Source of the DNA: Aerococcus urinaehominis
GTDB lineage: Bacteria; Bacillota; Bacilli; Lactobacillales; Aerococcaceae
Reading direction: 5' to 3'
Assembly: GCF_001543245.1 (NCBI RefSeq)
Contig: NZ_CP014163.1
Span: forward strand, 1,767,401 to 1,831,400
DNA: 64,000 nt
Part shown: in pieces, positions 35,811-44,624 of the stretch
How the letters are laid out: every line of letters begins with the position of its first letter
Numbering within the stretch: position 1 is the stretch's first letter
Translations under genes and position numbers: made by a program
Notes under the pieces: generated by a model
Told to the model about the DNA's origin: nothing
Seen by the model: only the letters and a program-made list of their open reading frames with translations
Databases searched by the model: none

Positions 35811-36923
35811 TTATTTATAGGCAATAGCACGATTCGGTTGTTTAACATGATAGATAAACTTTTGGACAACGTAACCCAAGGCATAGCTCATGCAGATTAG
35901 GCTAACCAGCCAGCCGATATAGGGCAGGTCGGTTAGCAGATATAGGAGGGCATAGGTGGCTAAGAAGGTCAGAACACCAGCGTATTTACTCTGGATAAAG
36001 CGATTAGCTAGACCTATTTTCCAGAGGGCTGAGGCGGTGATAAAGACGGCTAAAACCATCAAGGCCAGGTAGAGCATGAGGGCTAGGGCGCCCAGTGACC
36101 GACCTACCGGACTGATGAATAAGATAACCGCTAGAATTGGTACGACTAAGCAGGCCGCTAAGCCTATTAATATGGTTGACCAAATTTTTTCCTGACCGTT
36201 GTGGAGGGGCAGCCAATTTTGCTTGAACAGGCGTTGAGCCAGCCACCAGAGCAGCCAGGCTACCAGGATGGCCCCGATCAACTTAAGCAAGTAACGCATC
36301 ATTTGCCGGCTAGCGGGTTCTGGTTCTCTCTGCTTAACTGGCTGCCAGTTGATGGCGCCAGCCACGCGATCAGCTGGTACTTGATTTTCTTTAGTCGTGT
36401 GGTAGTTGAGATTGCCCTTAATTTGGGCGCCATCATTTAAGCTAATGGTCTCAACACCGAGATAGGCATCGCGGCCAATATTGTGGTTAGCAGTCAGGCT
36501 AGCACCGCCAAAGAAGAGGTCCCGCCCCAAATCTGCCTGGAGGGTCAGGCTATTAGCAGCCGCAAACAGGTCCCGCTTGGCCCGAGCCTCATTAGCTAGT
36601 GTCAGACGATTACCCGTCATAAAGACATCTTGGTCGGTTTGTCCATTAAAGGTGACCTGGTTACCAGCAATAAAAACAGGTCCTGACACCTTGCCATTAA
36701 CGATGACCGTCTCACCACTGGCAAAGAGGGCGCCATTGACATCGCCATCAATTTGGACAGTGCCACCGGATGCCAGCAAGCTCCCGTCAATATCTTGACT
36801 GACCACTAGGTGCTGGTCAGACAGGACCTGCATGCCCTGGGCCAAAGTGACTGGTGTAAAGTAAGACAAGTAAAGTAGTAAACTAAGTGACATAGCAACT
36901 AGACCCCAACATAACTTCTTCAT
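35811..36923 (-). CDS. Membrane protein with bactofilin-like beta-helix domain
   Basis: 370 residues from the ATG at 36923, eight bases after AAGGAGG; the frame extends upstream to 36986 without a ribosome site. A signal peptide (MKKLCWGLVAMSLSLLLYLS) is followed by a repetitive beta-helix-like domain (IDGDVNGALFASGETVIVNG and similar turns, about 45-190) of the polymer-forming cytoskeletal kind, here outside the membrane. Then come about four membrane segments. Such proteins may sense or shape the envelope; the role is not established. Confidence 0.75.
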   Translation of the reverse strand: MKKLCWGLVAMSLSLLLYLSYFTPVTLAQGMQVLSDQHLVVSQDIDGSLLASGGTVQIDGDVNGALFASGETVIVNGKVSGPVFIAGNQVTFNGQTDQDVFMTGNRLTLANEARAKRDLFAAANSLTLQADLGRDLFFGGASLTANHNIGRDAYLGVETISLNDGAQIKGNLNYHTTKENQVPADRVAGAINWQPVKQREPEPASRQMMRYLLKLIGAILVAWLLWWLAQRLFKQNWLPLHNGQEKIWSTILIGLAACLVVPILAVILFISPVGRSLGALALMLYLALMVLAVFITASALWKIGLANRFIQSKYAGVLTFLATYALLYLLTDLPYIGWLVSLICMSYALGYVVQKFIYHVKQPNRAIAYK

Positions 36924-36973
36924 CTCCATTACCTCCTTATGGCAATTTTCGCCTCCCCTAGTCAGCTTAATTA

Positions 36974-36993
36974 TATTCTCATTCATGAGAATA
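36974..36993. promoter_or_regulatory. Perfect palindrome upstream of the bactofilin-like gene
   Basis: TATTCTCAT and ATGAGAATA with a two-base centre. It is about 50 bases upstream of the ATG at 36923 and may be an operator, shared with the divergent gene at 37207. Confidence 0.45.
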
Positions 36994-37206
36994 ATAAAGG
37001 ATTAATGAATGAATTTATAAAGTATTTCTTAGCAGAAACTAGGATAAAATTGCTAGCTAGGCCAGTGATTGTTAGCTAAAGCTAGCCCCTAGTCGACTGA
37101 TATTTGTCCTAGTTTAAGTCAGCTAGTTAACTATTTGAGTCAGTTAGCTTATAATAAACTTATAGTAAAAGAAAACGAATTCAAAAGCCGATAAGGAGTG
37201 AAGATC

Positions 37207-37527
37207 ATGATTGTAACAACAACTAACCAGGTCGATGACCGCCAAGTGTCTAGTTATGAAGGCATTGTCTTTGGTGAGGTGATTACCGGTATCAATGCCT
37301 TTAAGGATATCGGGGCTGGCTTTAGAAATATCTTTGGCGGCCGGTCTCAGGGTTATGAGGATGAACTCAGCCGGGCTAGAGCATCGGCCTTGGCGGAAAT
37401 GTCTGGCCGGGCAGAGGCTATGGACGCAGATGCGGTGATTGGCGTTAAGATGGATTATGAAGTCCTGGGCGCGGATAACGGCATGCTGATGGTGACCTGC
37501 TCGGGGACAGCCGTCAAGCTAACTTAA
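37207..37527 (+). CDS. YbjQ/UPF0145 family protein
   Basis: 106 residues from the ATG at 37207, eight bases after AAGGAG. YbjQ proteins form beta-barrel pentamers; [20 protein letters not shown] and [14 protein letters not shown] are the family signatures. Function poorly known, sometimes called heavy-metal binding. A terminator follows at 37554. A second copy of its last 18 codons lies at 39593-39649. Confidence 0.88.
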   Translation: MIVTTTNQVDDRQVSSYEGIVFGEVITGINAFKDIGAGFRNIFGGRSQGYEDELSRARASALAEMSGRAEAMDADAVIGVKMDYEVLGADNGMLMVTCSGTAVKLT

Positions 37528-37553
37528 ATAATAACCATTAAATATTTGCATAA

Positions 37554-37587
37554 GCTGACTAGCATACTAGGCTAGTCGGTTTTTTTT
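37554..37587 (+). terminator. Terminator after ybjQ
   Basis: GACTAGC (37557-37563) and GCTAGTC (37571-37577), seven-base loop, then T8. Confidence 0.88.
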
Positions 37588-37697
37588 ATTTAGCTGATTG
37601 ACAGTCATATACTTGCATGCTAAACTAGGTTCATAGGTTAGTTAGCCAACTAATGAACTGAATGACCAGTCAAGTTGATATAGAAAGGAGGGGGACC

Positions 37698-38057
37698 ATG
37701 GAAATACCGATTTTTATCCAGATTTCACAATTTGTTGAAGACGAAATCATGAAGGGTGCCCTCAAGGCCCATGACAAGGTGCCTTCAACTAACGAATTTG
37801 CTAAGACGATGTCAGTTAACCCAGCCACAGCTGGTAAGGGGCTCAATGCCCTGGTCGACAAGGGCGTCCTCTACAAGAAACGTGGCCTAGGTATGTTTGT
37901 CACTGATGCAGCCTACGACCTGGTTCAAGCTGACCGCCGCCAGATCTTTAAAGAAAAGACTGTCCCCCAATTTATTCGCGACAGTCAGCATCTAAACCTT
38001 AGCCTTGAAGAACTATTAGCAATTATTAAGGAGGCCTACCATGCTGGAAATCATTGA
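37698..38057 (+). CDS. GntR-family (YtrA-type) transcriptional regulator
   Basis: 119 residues from the ATG at 37698 after AAAGGAGG. A winged HTH (IFIQISQFVEDEIMKGAL, VPSTNEFAKTMSVNPATAGK, LYKKRGLGMFV) and a short C-terminal helix pair, without a large ligand-binding domain, as in YtrA. These regulate the adjoining ABC transporter and answer to envelope stress or peptides. It overlaps the ATPase gene by 17 bases. Confidence 0.9.
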   Translation: MEIPIFIQISQFVEDEIMKGALKAHDKVPSTNEFAKTMSVNPATAGKGLNALVDKGVLYKKRGLGMFVTDAAYDLVQADRRQIFKEKTVPQFIRDSQHLNLSLEELLAIIKEAYHAGNH

Positions 38058-38904
38058 TGTCAGTAAAAAATACCGTAGTAAAACCGTTCTCGACCATATC
38101 TCGGTCAAGTTCACCAATCCTGAAGGGATATATGGCTTGCTAGGGCGCAATGGGGTTGGCAAGACCACGCTTATGGAAATTATTTCCAATCATTTGACCC
38201 GCTATCAAGGTCAAGTTTGTATTGATGGCCAGGATGTGACCAAGTCAGACCAGGCTCTCAACCAAATTCTCATGTTTGGCCTGTCTTACCCCAAAACGAA
38301 TGCCTTGTTAAATGGCAAATTAAAGGATACGATCGCACTTTACGACCGGACCTTGCCTTATTTTTCTAAAGAAGCGGCCCTGACTTATATCGCTGCCTTT
38401 GACCTCAAGCCAAAAGATAAATATAAGAAATTGTCCACTGGTAACCGGACCCTCTTCCAAAACTGCCTGGCCCTAGCTAGTCGGCTGCCGATTGTTATTT
38501 TGGATGAGCCAACTAATGGCTTGGATTCGGTCAACCGTAAAACTTTTTTCGACCTCTTGATGGCAGAATACAGCCAACATCCGCGCACTTTTATCCTATC
38601 GACTCACTTAATTAGTGAGGTGCAAAATTATTTGACGGATGTCATTATTATGGATCAAGGGAAAATCGTAGTAGGTGCGCCAGTGGAAAAAGTCCTCAGC
38701 CAAGCCCTGGTTGTCTCTAATTATGGCCCAGACCTGCCGGGCATCGTTGGACGCGCCCATTTGGGTAGTCAAACCAGCCAGTATCTCTTTACTGATTTGG
38801 ACCAAGTTAGCCGACTAGAGATTGAAGCGTCTGGAGGAAAAATTGACTACATGGACTTGCAGACCCTGTTTAATTACCTAGTAGGAGGTAAACACGATGA
38901 CTAA
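38041..38904 (+). CDS. ABC transporter ATP-binding protein (YtrB-type)
   Basis: 287 residues. Walker A GRNGVGKTTLME (about 38-49) and Walker B IVILDEPTNGLDS are intact. The signature motif is LSTGNRT, where most ABC proteins have LSGGQ. Similar drift is seen in YtrB/BcrA-like exporters controlled by GntR regulators. It forms an operon with the regulator upstream and the membrane protein downstream (8-base overlap). Confidence 0.88.
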   Translation: MLEIIDVSKKYRSKTVLDHISVKFTNPEGIYGLLGRNGVGKTTLMEIISNHLTRYQGQVCIDGQDVTKSDQALNQILMFGLSYPKTNALLNGKLKDTIALYDRTLPYFSKEAALTYIAAFDLKPKDKYKKLSTGNRTLFQNCLALASRLPIVILDEPTNGLDSVNRKTFFDLLMAEYSQHPRTFILSTHLISEVQNYLTDVIIMDQGKIVVGAPVEKVLSQALVVSNYGPDLPGIVGRAHLGSQTSQYLFTDLDQVSRLEIEASGGKIDYMDLQTLFNYLVGGKHDD

Positions 38905-39553
38905 ACTCATGACCCCTTTTTGGTTCGCTGTTAAAAAAACATTAATCGCTTTAGTCTTTATTTTACTGGCAGCCATGGGTGGTATATTATTACTAGCCCT
39001 CATCGCTATGGCTATGAATGGCTCTGTAAATATATCACTTGATGAGGAATGGGGCACCTTCATCGTCCAAGAAATCTTGCCCTTGGTTGCTAAATTATTT
39101 CTGATTGTCACCCCGATTCAAGTTGCTGAATATTTGTTTGATACCACCATTCGCTTAAGCATTCGGCGACAAAACTATTTCATCCTCATCTCCGCTTTTA
39201 CTAGCTTAATGGTTTTGGGCTTAACCTTATTGGATAGCCACGACCTAACCAATAATTTTTGGCTGACTTTCTTTGGCTACCTGGTGATACTTTTCGGCGC
39301 TCAGGTGCTGGTGCACTTGGTTTACCGAACTTCTTATTTAGTTGTCATGCTAGCTGTGGCACCTGTTTTATTTATTTTTGGCTTCGTACTTGGTTTCCTG
39401 CAGAATATGTCCCTGCATTCGGCCAATGCCTTGGCAAATTTTATGCATTTTGTTACCAATCACAATATCCTGATGATGGCAATTATTGGCGCAATCCTGG
39501 TTGCCATCCTTAATTGGCAGATTCGCACGACCAGCATCCAGGGCAAGGACTAA
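38897..39553 (+). CDS. ABC transporter membrane subunit
   Basis: 218 residues with about six hydrophobic segments (ALVFILLAAMGGILLLALIA, LPLVAKLFLIVTPIQVAEY and so on). No signature beyond hydrophobicity, but its position at the end of a GntR-ATPase-membrane operon makes a permease of the YtrC/BcrB kind the best reading. Overlaps the ATPase gene. Confidence 0.7.
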   Translation: MTKLMTPFWFAVKKTLIALVFILLAAMGGILLLALIAMAMNGSVNISLDEEWGTFIVQEILPLVAKLFLIVTPIQVAEYLFDTTIRLSIRRQNYFILISAFTSLMVLGLTLLDSHDLTNNFWLTFFGYLVILFGAQVLVHLVYRTSYLVVMLAVAPVLFIFGFVLGFLQNMSLHSANALANFMHFVTNHNILMMAIIGAILVAILNWQIRTTSIQGKD

Positions 39554-39592
39554 ATTTGCTGCTATCATGGTACAGAGAAAAGCTCATTTTTA

Positions 39593-39649
39593 GCTGATTA
39601 TGGTATGGAGCTGGTGACCTGGTCGGGAACCGCTGTCAAGCTGACTTAA
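39593..39649 (+). pseudogene. C-terminal remnant of a second ybjQ gene
   Basis: Eighteen codons [18 protein letters not shown] and a stop match the end of the YbjQ protein at 37207 ([18 protein letters not shown]). No upstream part is preserved. The GntR-ABC operon lies between the intact copy and this remnant. Confidence 0.6.
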
Positions 39650-39666
39650 ATAGATAGGAGTTAATC

Positions 39667-39969
39667 ATGAAATACCTTAACCCTTACATGAGAAAGGTGA
39701 AAAATACCCATCCGCTCATGGTGGCCTGTAATTTATGTGAGGCAGATATATTAGTCTATCAAAAGGGTGGGCGGGGCAATTTAATTAAGTTACAATTTCC
39801 TCGAATTATCGAATCAGAATTTAAGCTGGACCCTGACCAAGGGGCCTTAATCTGTCCCTTTTGCCAGGCCCAATTAGGTTCCCTCAGCGAATACAAGGGC
39901 AATCCAACTTATTACCTGATTAGGGGGTTAACCAATAGCCAGCGGCTCAGCCACTACAAAATGCCCTGA
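39667..39969 (+). CDS. Small zinc-ribbon protein of unknown function
   Basis: 100 residues. Two cysteine pairs, VACNLCEADI (about 20-29) and LICPFCQAQL (about 61-70), form a probable zinc ribbon. AGGAG precedes the ATG. No family recognised. It could bind nucleic acid or protein. Confidence 0.6.
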   Translation: MKYLNPYMRKVKNTHPLMVACNLCEADILVYQKGGRGNLIKLQFPRIIESEFKLDPDQGALICPFCQAQLGSLSEYKGNPTYYLIRGLTNSQRLSHYKMP

Positions 39970-40136
39970 TTGCAGGTGACTAGTCGCTAAAAAATTATGA
40001 CTATTTTTTAAAAAGTGACTACCAGGCTTATTAATCCAGTATAATAAAAGCAAGCTACAGGCAGGCAATGGCGTATCGTGAGCGGCCAAGTTATTGAAAA
40101 TGTTTGTAGCAGATAAGTGTCACAAGGAGGCAGACC

Positions 40137-40607
40137 ATGAGAACAAGTGAAGAGTGGGCTAAGGCCCTTAATTTAGAACCCCATGTTGAGGGTGGTTATT
40201 ACCGGCAGATGAATAAGAGTGAGGAAAGGGTCAGAGATGGGGAACGCGCCCTTTATACCAGCATTCATTTCCTCTTAGAAGCAGATAATCCCTCCCATTT
40301 CCACCGCTTGACCTGTGATGAAATTTGGTACTATCATGCTGGCAACCCCTTAACAGTCCACATGATTCATCCTGATGGCAGCTACCAGGCCGTTGAGGTG
40401 GGCCCAGAGCCAGAAAAGGGCCAGGTCTTGTCCTATGTCGTCCCTAAAGGTGTGATCTTCGGCTCAACAGTTGAAGCAGACTATGCCCTGGTTTCTTGCA
40501 TGTGTGCACCAGGATTCGAGTATGACGACTTTGAACTGTTTGACCGCCAAGACCTACTGGACCAGTATCCAGACCATGAAGCAATCATCACACGCTTAAC
40601 CCGTTAA
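40137..40607 (+). CDS. DUF985-type cupin protein
   Basis: 156 residues. N-terminus EEWAKALNLEPHVEGGYYRQ and the cupin core TSIHFLLEADNPSHFHRLTCDEIWYYH (about 41-67) followed by VVPKGVIFGS are typical of the DUF985/YML079-like group. Members are thought to be sugar-nucleotide or small-molecule binding proteins. AAGGAGG precedes the ATG. Confidence 0.85.
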   Translation: MRTSEEWAKALNLEPHVEGGYYRQMNKSEERVRDGERALYTSIHFLLEADNPSHFHRLTCDEIWYYHAGNPLTVHMIHPDGSYQAVEVGPEPEKGQVLSYVVPKGVIFGSTVEADYALVSCMCAPGFEYDDFELFDRQDLLDQYPDHEAIITRLTR

Positions 40608-40611
40608 AAGA

Positions 40612-40872
40612 AGGGTGTGAGCTTTGGCGCTTTGAACTGAATCCTTGGCATAAAAAAACGACCAATATCGCAGATATTGTGTCGGATTTTATGAAAGGAT
40701 TTCAGTTCTGCCAAAGCGAACCCGACTAATGAAGGGTGAGAGGTTGGGCGTTCAGGCATAGACCACTGGAAGAAATTAAGCCAATAGCTACCAGCTAGTG
40801 AGCCTAATTTCTGAAGTGGCGACATGCCTGCCCAGCCGAACCCGACTAAAGGGTGAGAGAAAAAGCGTTTTG
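40612..40872. repeat. Family A hairpin repeats, inverted orientation
   Basis: Two units in the reverse direction, starting GGGTGTGAGCTTTGGCG (40615) and GGGTGAGAGGTTGGGCG (40735). Arms such as AACTGAATCCTT and AAGGATTTCAGTT pair, with CAATATC/GATATTG inside. A third unit starts at 40854 and is cut short. No gene lies in this 400-base gap. Confidence 0.75.
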
Positions 40873-40906
40873 AAGCGAATCTTTAGAGCTAGCCAGACCA
40901 CCAGCT

Positions 40907-40937
40907 AGAGCCCGGGGCTAAGGCCCAGGGCTTTTTT
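40907..40937 (+). terminator. Terminator upstream of the SPFH gene
   Basis: AGCCCGGGGC and GGCCCAGGGCT pair imperfectly, followed by T6. It may end transcription from the cupin gene. Confidence 0.7.
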
Positions 40938-41015
40938 CAGATTTCTTAGCGGACTAATTGCTAATGTTTAATCAAAGTGATATGATTATGATATCAAAAT
41001 AAGAGGAGCGATCTG

Positions 41016-42044
41016 ATGGTTGCTGAAAGAAATGATGGACCAATAGTGGCAGAAAAAGTGATTACTGGTAAGAAAAATGGCCTAGCCGTCTTGTTGGGCT
41101 ATCTGGTCTTACTAGTTGTTGCGGTGGTTAGCCTATTTATGCCCCTAGCAATTTGGGTCAAGGTGATTTCTGTGGCTTATATCAGCCTGGCCTGGATAAT
41201 TTTATTTGGCCTGAAGGTATTGAACCCCCAAGAATCCTTGGTTTTGACCCTGTTTGGTCGTTACACCGGTACGCTAAAAGGGGAAGGTTTTTACTTTGTT
41301 AATCCTTTCTCCCAGGCTGTTAACCCAGCGGCTGATACCCATCTTAGCCAGAGTGGGGATGTGCAGAAAAAGGAAGACCAGACCGCTAAAGGGCAAAATA
41401 CTGCGAACGTAACCTGGCCTACTAGCAAGAAAATTTCCCTCAAGGTGATGACCTTAAATAATAGTAAGCAGAAGATTAACGACGTCCTAGGTAACCCGGT
41501 GGAAATTGGGATTGCCGTGATTTGGCGGGTTGAAGACACTGCCAAAGCGGTCTTTAATGTTGACAACTACAAGGAATACTTGTCCCTACAAACCGACTCA
41601 GCCCTGCGCAATATCATTCGCCAGTACCCTTATGATGTCAATCCCTTGTTTGAGATTGATACCACCGGCGATGGGGAACCTGATGATGGCTCACTACGGG
41701 GGTCCAGTGAGATTGTGGCCCTGCGCATCAAAGAAGAAATTCAACGCCGGGTAGAATTTGCTGGTTTGGAAATTATTGAAGCCCGGATTACCCACTTGTC
41801 TTATGCCCCTGAAATTGCGGCCGCCATGCTGCAACGGCAACAGGCTTCAGCCTTGATTGATGCCCGGGCCATAATCGTGGACGGTGCCGTGGGTATGGTT
41901 GAAATGGCCTTAGAAAAGTTGGAAAGTCAACAGGTGGTAGACCTAGACGAAGAGCGCAAGGCAGCCATGGTGTCCAACTTGCTAGTGGTCTTGTGTGGCA
42001 ATAGCGAAGTGTCGCCAATCGTCAACTCGGGAAGTCTGTATTAA
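41016..42044 (+). CDS. SPFH/Band 7 domain membrane protein
   Basis: 342 residues. Two close hydrophobic segments at about 28-68, then a band 7 domain from about residue 80: [40 protein letters not shown], and [20 protein letters not shown]. Flotillin/stomatin-like proteins scaffold membrane microdomains. AGAGGAG precedes the ATG. The following small Arc-like gene starts one base after its stop; I recall this pairing from other Firmicutes. Confidence 0.88.
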   Translation: MVAERNDGPIVAEKVITGKKNGLAVLLGYLVLLVVAVVSLFMPLAIWVKVISVAYISLAWIILFGLKVLNPQESLVLTLFGRYTGTLKGEGFYFVNPFSQAVNPAADTHLSQSGDVQKKEDQTAKGQNTANVTWPTSKKISLKVMTLNNSKQKINDVLGNPVEIGIAVIWRVEDTAKAVFNVDNYKEYLSLQTDSALRNIIRQYPYDVNPLFEIDTTGDGEPDDGSLRGSSEIVALRIKEEIQRRVEFAGLEIIEARITHLSYAPEIAAAMLQRQQASALIDARAIIVDGAVGMVEMALEKLESQQVVDLDEERKAAMVSNLLVVLCGNSEVSPIVNSGSLY

Positions 42045-42045
42045 T

Positions 42046-42244
42046 ATGGCAGCCAAGAAGCAAGTCCCTCTGCGGATTTCCCAAAAACTCTACGACCAGC
42101 TGGCTGCCTGGGCCGAGGATGATTTTCGCTCGATTAATGGACAAATTGAATATTTGTTGACCGAATGTGTCCGCCAACGCAAAAAAAGATGGTCGCTATG
42201 TCAATCCTGACATGGACCAGCCCTTGGATATCGACATCGAATAA
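42046..42244 (+). pseudogene. Arc-like ribbon-helix-helix protein, frameshifted in a poly-A run
   Basis: ATG at 42046 gives [20 protein letters not shown] and [19 protein letters not shown], an Arc-type DNA-binding fold. A run of seven As at 42181-42187 shifts the frame, so the read product ends RWSLCQS at 42210. With six As it would continue [18 protein letters not shown] and stop at 42244, a natural acidic tail. Real mutation, transcriptional slippage or sequencing error are all possible. The main domain is intact in either case. Confidence 0.65.
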
Positions 42245-42282
42245 AGGGCAAATATATTTTTTTACTAGCCATTTGAGAAGGG

Positions 42283-42846
42283 ATGATGCTCGTGATTCGA
42301 GAAATTAACCTGCTGAATAATAAAAAAATGATTACTGCCATAAATTTGGCAGGTATTCCCTTGTTTATCTTGGGCTTGGTTATCTTCTCAGTGCCAATCA
42401 ACCAGGCTGTCAGCCTAAGTATTAGCAGTTCGCTAGATATCTTTAAATTTTTAATTTCTTATCTGGCCCTCTACCTAGTGATTATCCTAGTTCATGAACT
42501 GATTCACGCGGTCTATTTTTGGCTTTTTACCAAGGACAAGGGTCAGATTAAACTAGGCTTTAAAAGTGGCCTAGCCTATGCCACTAGTCCAGGTAGTCGC
42601 TATCTATGGTGGCAATATTTAATCATTGTCCTGGCACCCTGCCTTTTACTGAGTAGCCTTTTAGTTGCTGCCTTTCAGGTGGGCTGGTTGGGTGCAGGCC
42701 TCTATTTGCTACTGGCTGCTGCCCACTTGGCCGGCTGTGCGGGTGACTTATGGTATGCCTGGTTGGTAGCCCGTTATGGCGACCAGTACTACGAAGATAC
42801 CACGACCGGTCTTAGAATCTGGGAAAAGAATAAATTGCCTGGTTAA
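42283..42846 (+). CDS. DUF3267 zincin-like membrane protein
   Basis: 187 residues. Four or so membrane segments and HELIHAVYF (about residue 69) that forms a metal-binding HExxH motif in the membrane, as in DUF3267 putative metalloproteases. LKLGFKSGLAYAT-type strand follows. GAAGGG precedes the ATG. Substrate unknown. Confidence 0.8.
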   Translation: MMLVIREINLLNNKKMITAINLAGIPLFILGLVIFSVPINQAVSLSISSSLDIFKFLISYLALYLVIILVHELIHAVYFWLFTKDKGQIKLGFKSGLAYATSPGSRYLWWQYLIIVLAPCLLLSSLLVAAFQVGWLGAGLYLLLAAAHLAGCAGDLWYAWLVARYGDQYYEDTTTGLRIWEKNKLPG

Positions 42847-42869
42847 AACACCTATTTATAAATTTAGAG

Positions 42870-42895
42870 AGCCTGGGATATCAGTCCCGGGCTTT
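42870..42895 (+). terminator. Terminator after the DUF3267 gene
   Basis: AGCCTGGGA and TCCCGGGCT pair around a short loop; T-run is short. Confidence 0.6.
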
Positions 42896-42904
42896 CGCGT
42901 TTAT

Positions 42905-43325
42905 AAGGCTATCGGTCCGATTCCTTCCAGTGGTTCATGCCTGAACGCCCAGCCCTCATACTCTTTAGTCGGGTTCGGTCTGGCAGAACTGAAGTCCTTT
43001 CATAAAATCCGGCACAATATCTGCGATATTGGTCGTCTTTTATTCCAAGGATTCCGTTCCAAGCGCCAGCCCTCACACCCTTGTTTAGTCGGGTTCGCTT
43101 TGGCAGACCAGTAGTCCTTTCACCCCAGTCAAAATACTATCTGCGCTATTAATTGCCTAGGGTTCCAAGGATCCTGGTCTAGGCGCCAAAGCTCACACCC
43201 TTATTCAGTTGGGCTCCGAGCAGCTGAACTGGCTGTCACTTCGCAAACTGAGACACATTATCTTTCAGATAATGGTCCCAGTTTACTCCAGTGCACCAGT
43301 TCAGGGCGCTGCTCGTCACACCCTT
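42905..43325. repeat. Family A hairpin repeats, tandem cluster of about four units
   Basis: Boundaries CTCATACTC (42956), CTCACACCC (43072, 43192, 43315) mark units of 118-123 bases, with internal stems CAATATC/GATATTG or ATTATCT/AGATAAT. This is the longest family A cluster in the window. No gene is supported here; the frames that cross it have no ribosome site. Confidence 0.78.
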
Positions 43326-43404
43326 TTTTATTGCTGCTTTATATAGTTGTTTTAGATATAATGGTGTTGACTGGTTGCGCTATGTTTTTGAAAGGTGGAT
43401 GACT

Positions 43405-44379
43405 ATGTGGCAATCTCAATTTGAGGCGCCTATTTTGGACCGGGGTTATTATTACTATTTAAGTGGCCAGGTGAAGTATTTTTTTATTGAGGAGCACCAG
43501 CTGACTGGTCAAGTAGCTGGCTCGCATTTGTATACGGTGAAGTTAAGCCTAAGAGGCCAGCGAATTACCAAGGCAGATTGTAACTGCCCCTCTGCTGGTG
43601 AGGGCAAACTATGTAAACATATGGCGGCCGTGATGTTTACCTATGAAAAGGGGGATGCTCCTGCCAGCTTTAGCTACCCGGATGACGTATACTTTGAGGA
43701 CTATGTTTGCTGGGATGAGGATGAAGCAGATTTTGCATACGGCGCGCAGTGGGAGGAGTCGGATGATTACCAGCTTAATGGGCCCCACACCAGCCTAAAG
43801 GTAGGGAAAAACCGCCCTGATACCAATAGCCTGCTAGCCTCTTTATCAGCTGAAGATTTATTAGACTTTGTCAATTATTTAATGGCTAAGGATGCTAGGA
43901 TAGCAGGCGACTTGCTTCGCTATTTTAATGTCCGGTCGATACCACAAGATTTAACTTATTACCAGTCCCAAATTGAGGCCATCAAATTCAGCCATGAAGC
44001 GGATGGCTACATTGACTATTACCAAGGAGAAGTCTTTGTCCAGGACTTGGATGAATTTATGACCGACCAAGTCACCCCCTTGTTTAAGCACGGTGAATAC
44101 CGGCTATTAATTGATATCGCCGGCTACCTCGTAGAAATGACCGACCAGCTGGATATGGATGGGTCTAATGGGGAGCATATGGAGATTATGTATTGGCCCC
44201 GGGAAATATTTGAAAAAGTAATCAACCAGGCTAATCAGGCTGACCAGGACTATGCCTTTAAGATCCTCATCGCTTTAGCTAATGAGCCAGAGGGGCTCGG
44301 CTTCCGTGAGGCTTTCATAAAGGATATGCTGCCGCTATTTAACGACCAGACAAAGCGAAACTATTATCAGAACCCATGA
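43405..44379 (+). CDS. SWIM zinc-finger protein
   Basis: 324 residues from the ATG at 43405, nine bases after GAAAGG; the frame is open back to 43291 through a repeat. The SWIM motif CNCPSAGEGKLCKHMAAVMF (CxC...CxH) is near residues 53-72. The remainder is acidic and helical (EDLLDFVNYLMAKDARIAGD). SWIM proteins of this size in Firmicutes have no firm role; some pair with helicases, which is not the case here. Confidence 0.82.
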   Translation: MWQSQFEAPILDRGYYYYLSGQVKYFFIEEHQLTGQVAGSHLYTVKLSLRGQRITKADCNCPSAGEGKLCKHMAAVMFTYEKGDAPASFSYPDDVYFEDYVCWDEDEADFAYGAQWEESDDYQLNGPHTSLKVGKNRPDTNSLLASLSAEDLLDFVNYLMAKDARIAGDLLRYFNVRSIPQDLTYYQSQIEAIKFSHEADGYIDYYQGEVFVQDLDEFMTDQVTPLFKHGEYRLLIDIAGYLVEMTDQLDMDGSNGEHMEIMYWPREIFEKVINQANQADQDYAFKILIALANEPEGLGFREAFIKDMLPLFNDQTKRNYYQNP

Positions 44380-44624
44380 GACAGGGCTATTAAGAAAAGC
44401 TAGCAGCCTAGTTAAAATTTATGCTGCCATGATTAAGGAAGTACCAGCCTGGTTAAGCACAATACCTGGCCAGAGGGGACTTTCTTTTTTTAACCCACTA
44501 GTAAGAAAACACACCACAGCGACCTGGCCAAGCGCTGATCAGTAAATTAAGACTAGTAATTCAGCCAAAAAGGTCTATAATGTAGTAGCGATACTTATCT
44601 TAATAATTGGAGCGAAGGAAGAAA
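44380..44624. other. Gap before trkH without recognisable gene
   Basis: 245 bases with no frame or repeat that can be supported. A promoter for trkH is likely (TATAAT near 44576-44581, in GTCTATAATG). Confidence 0.4.
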
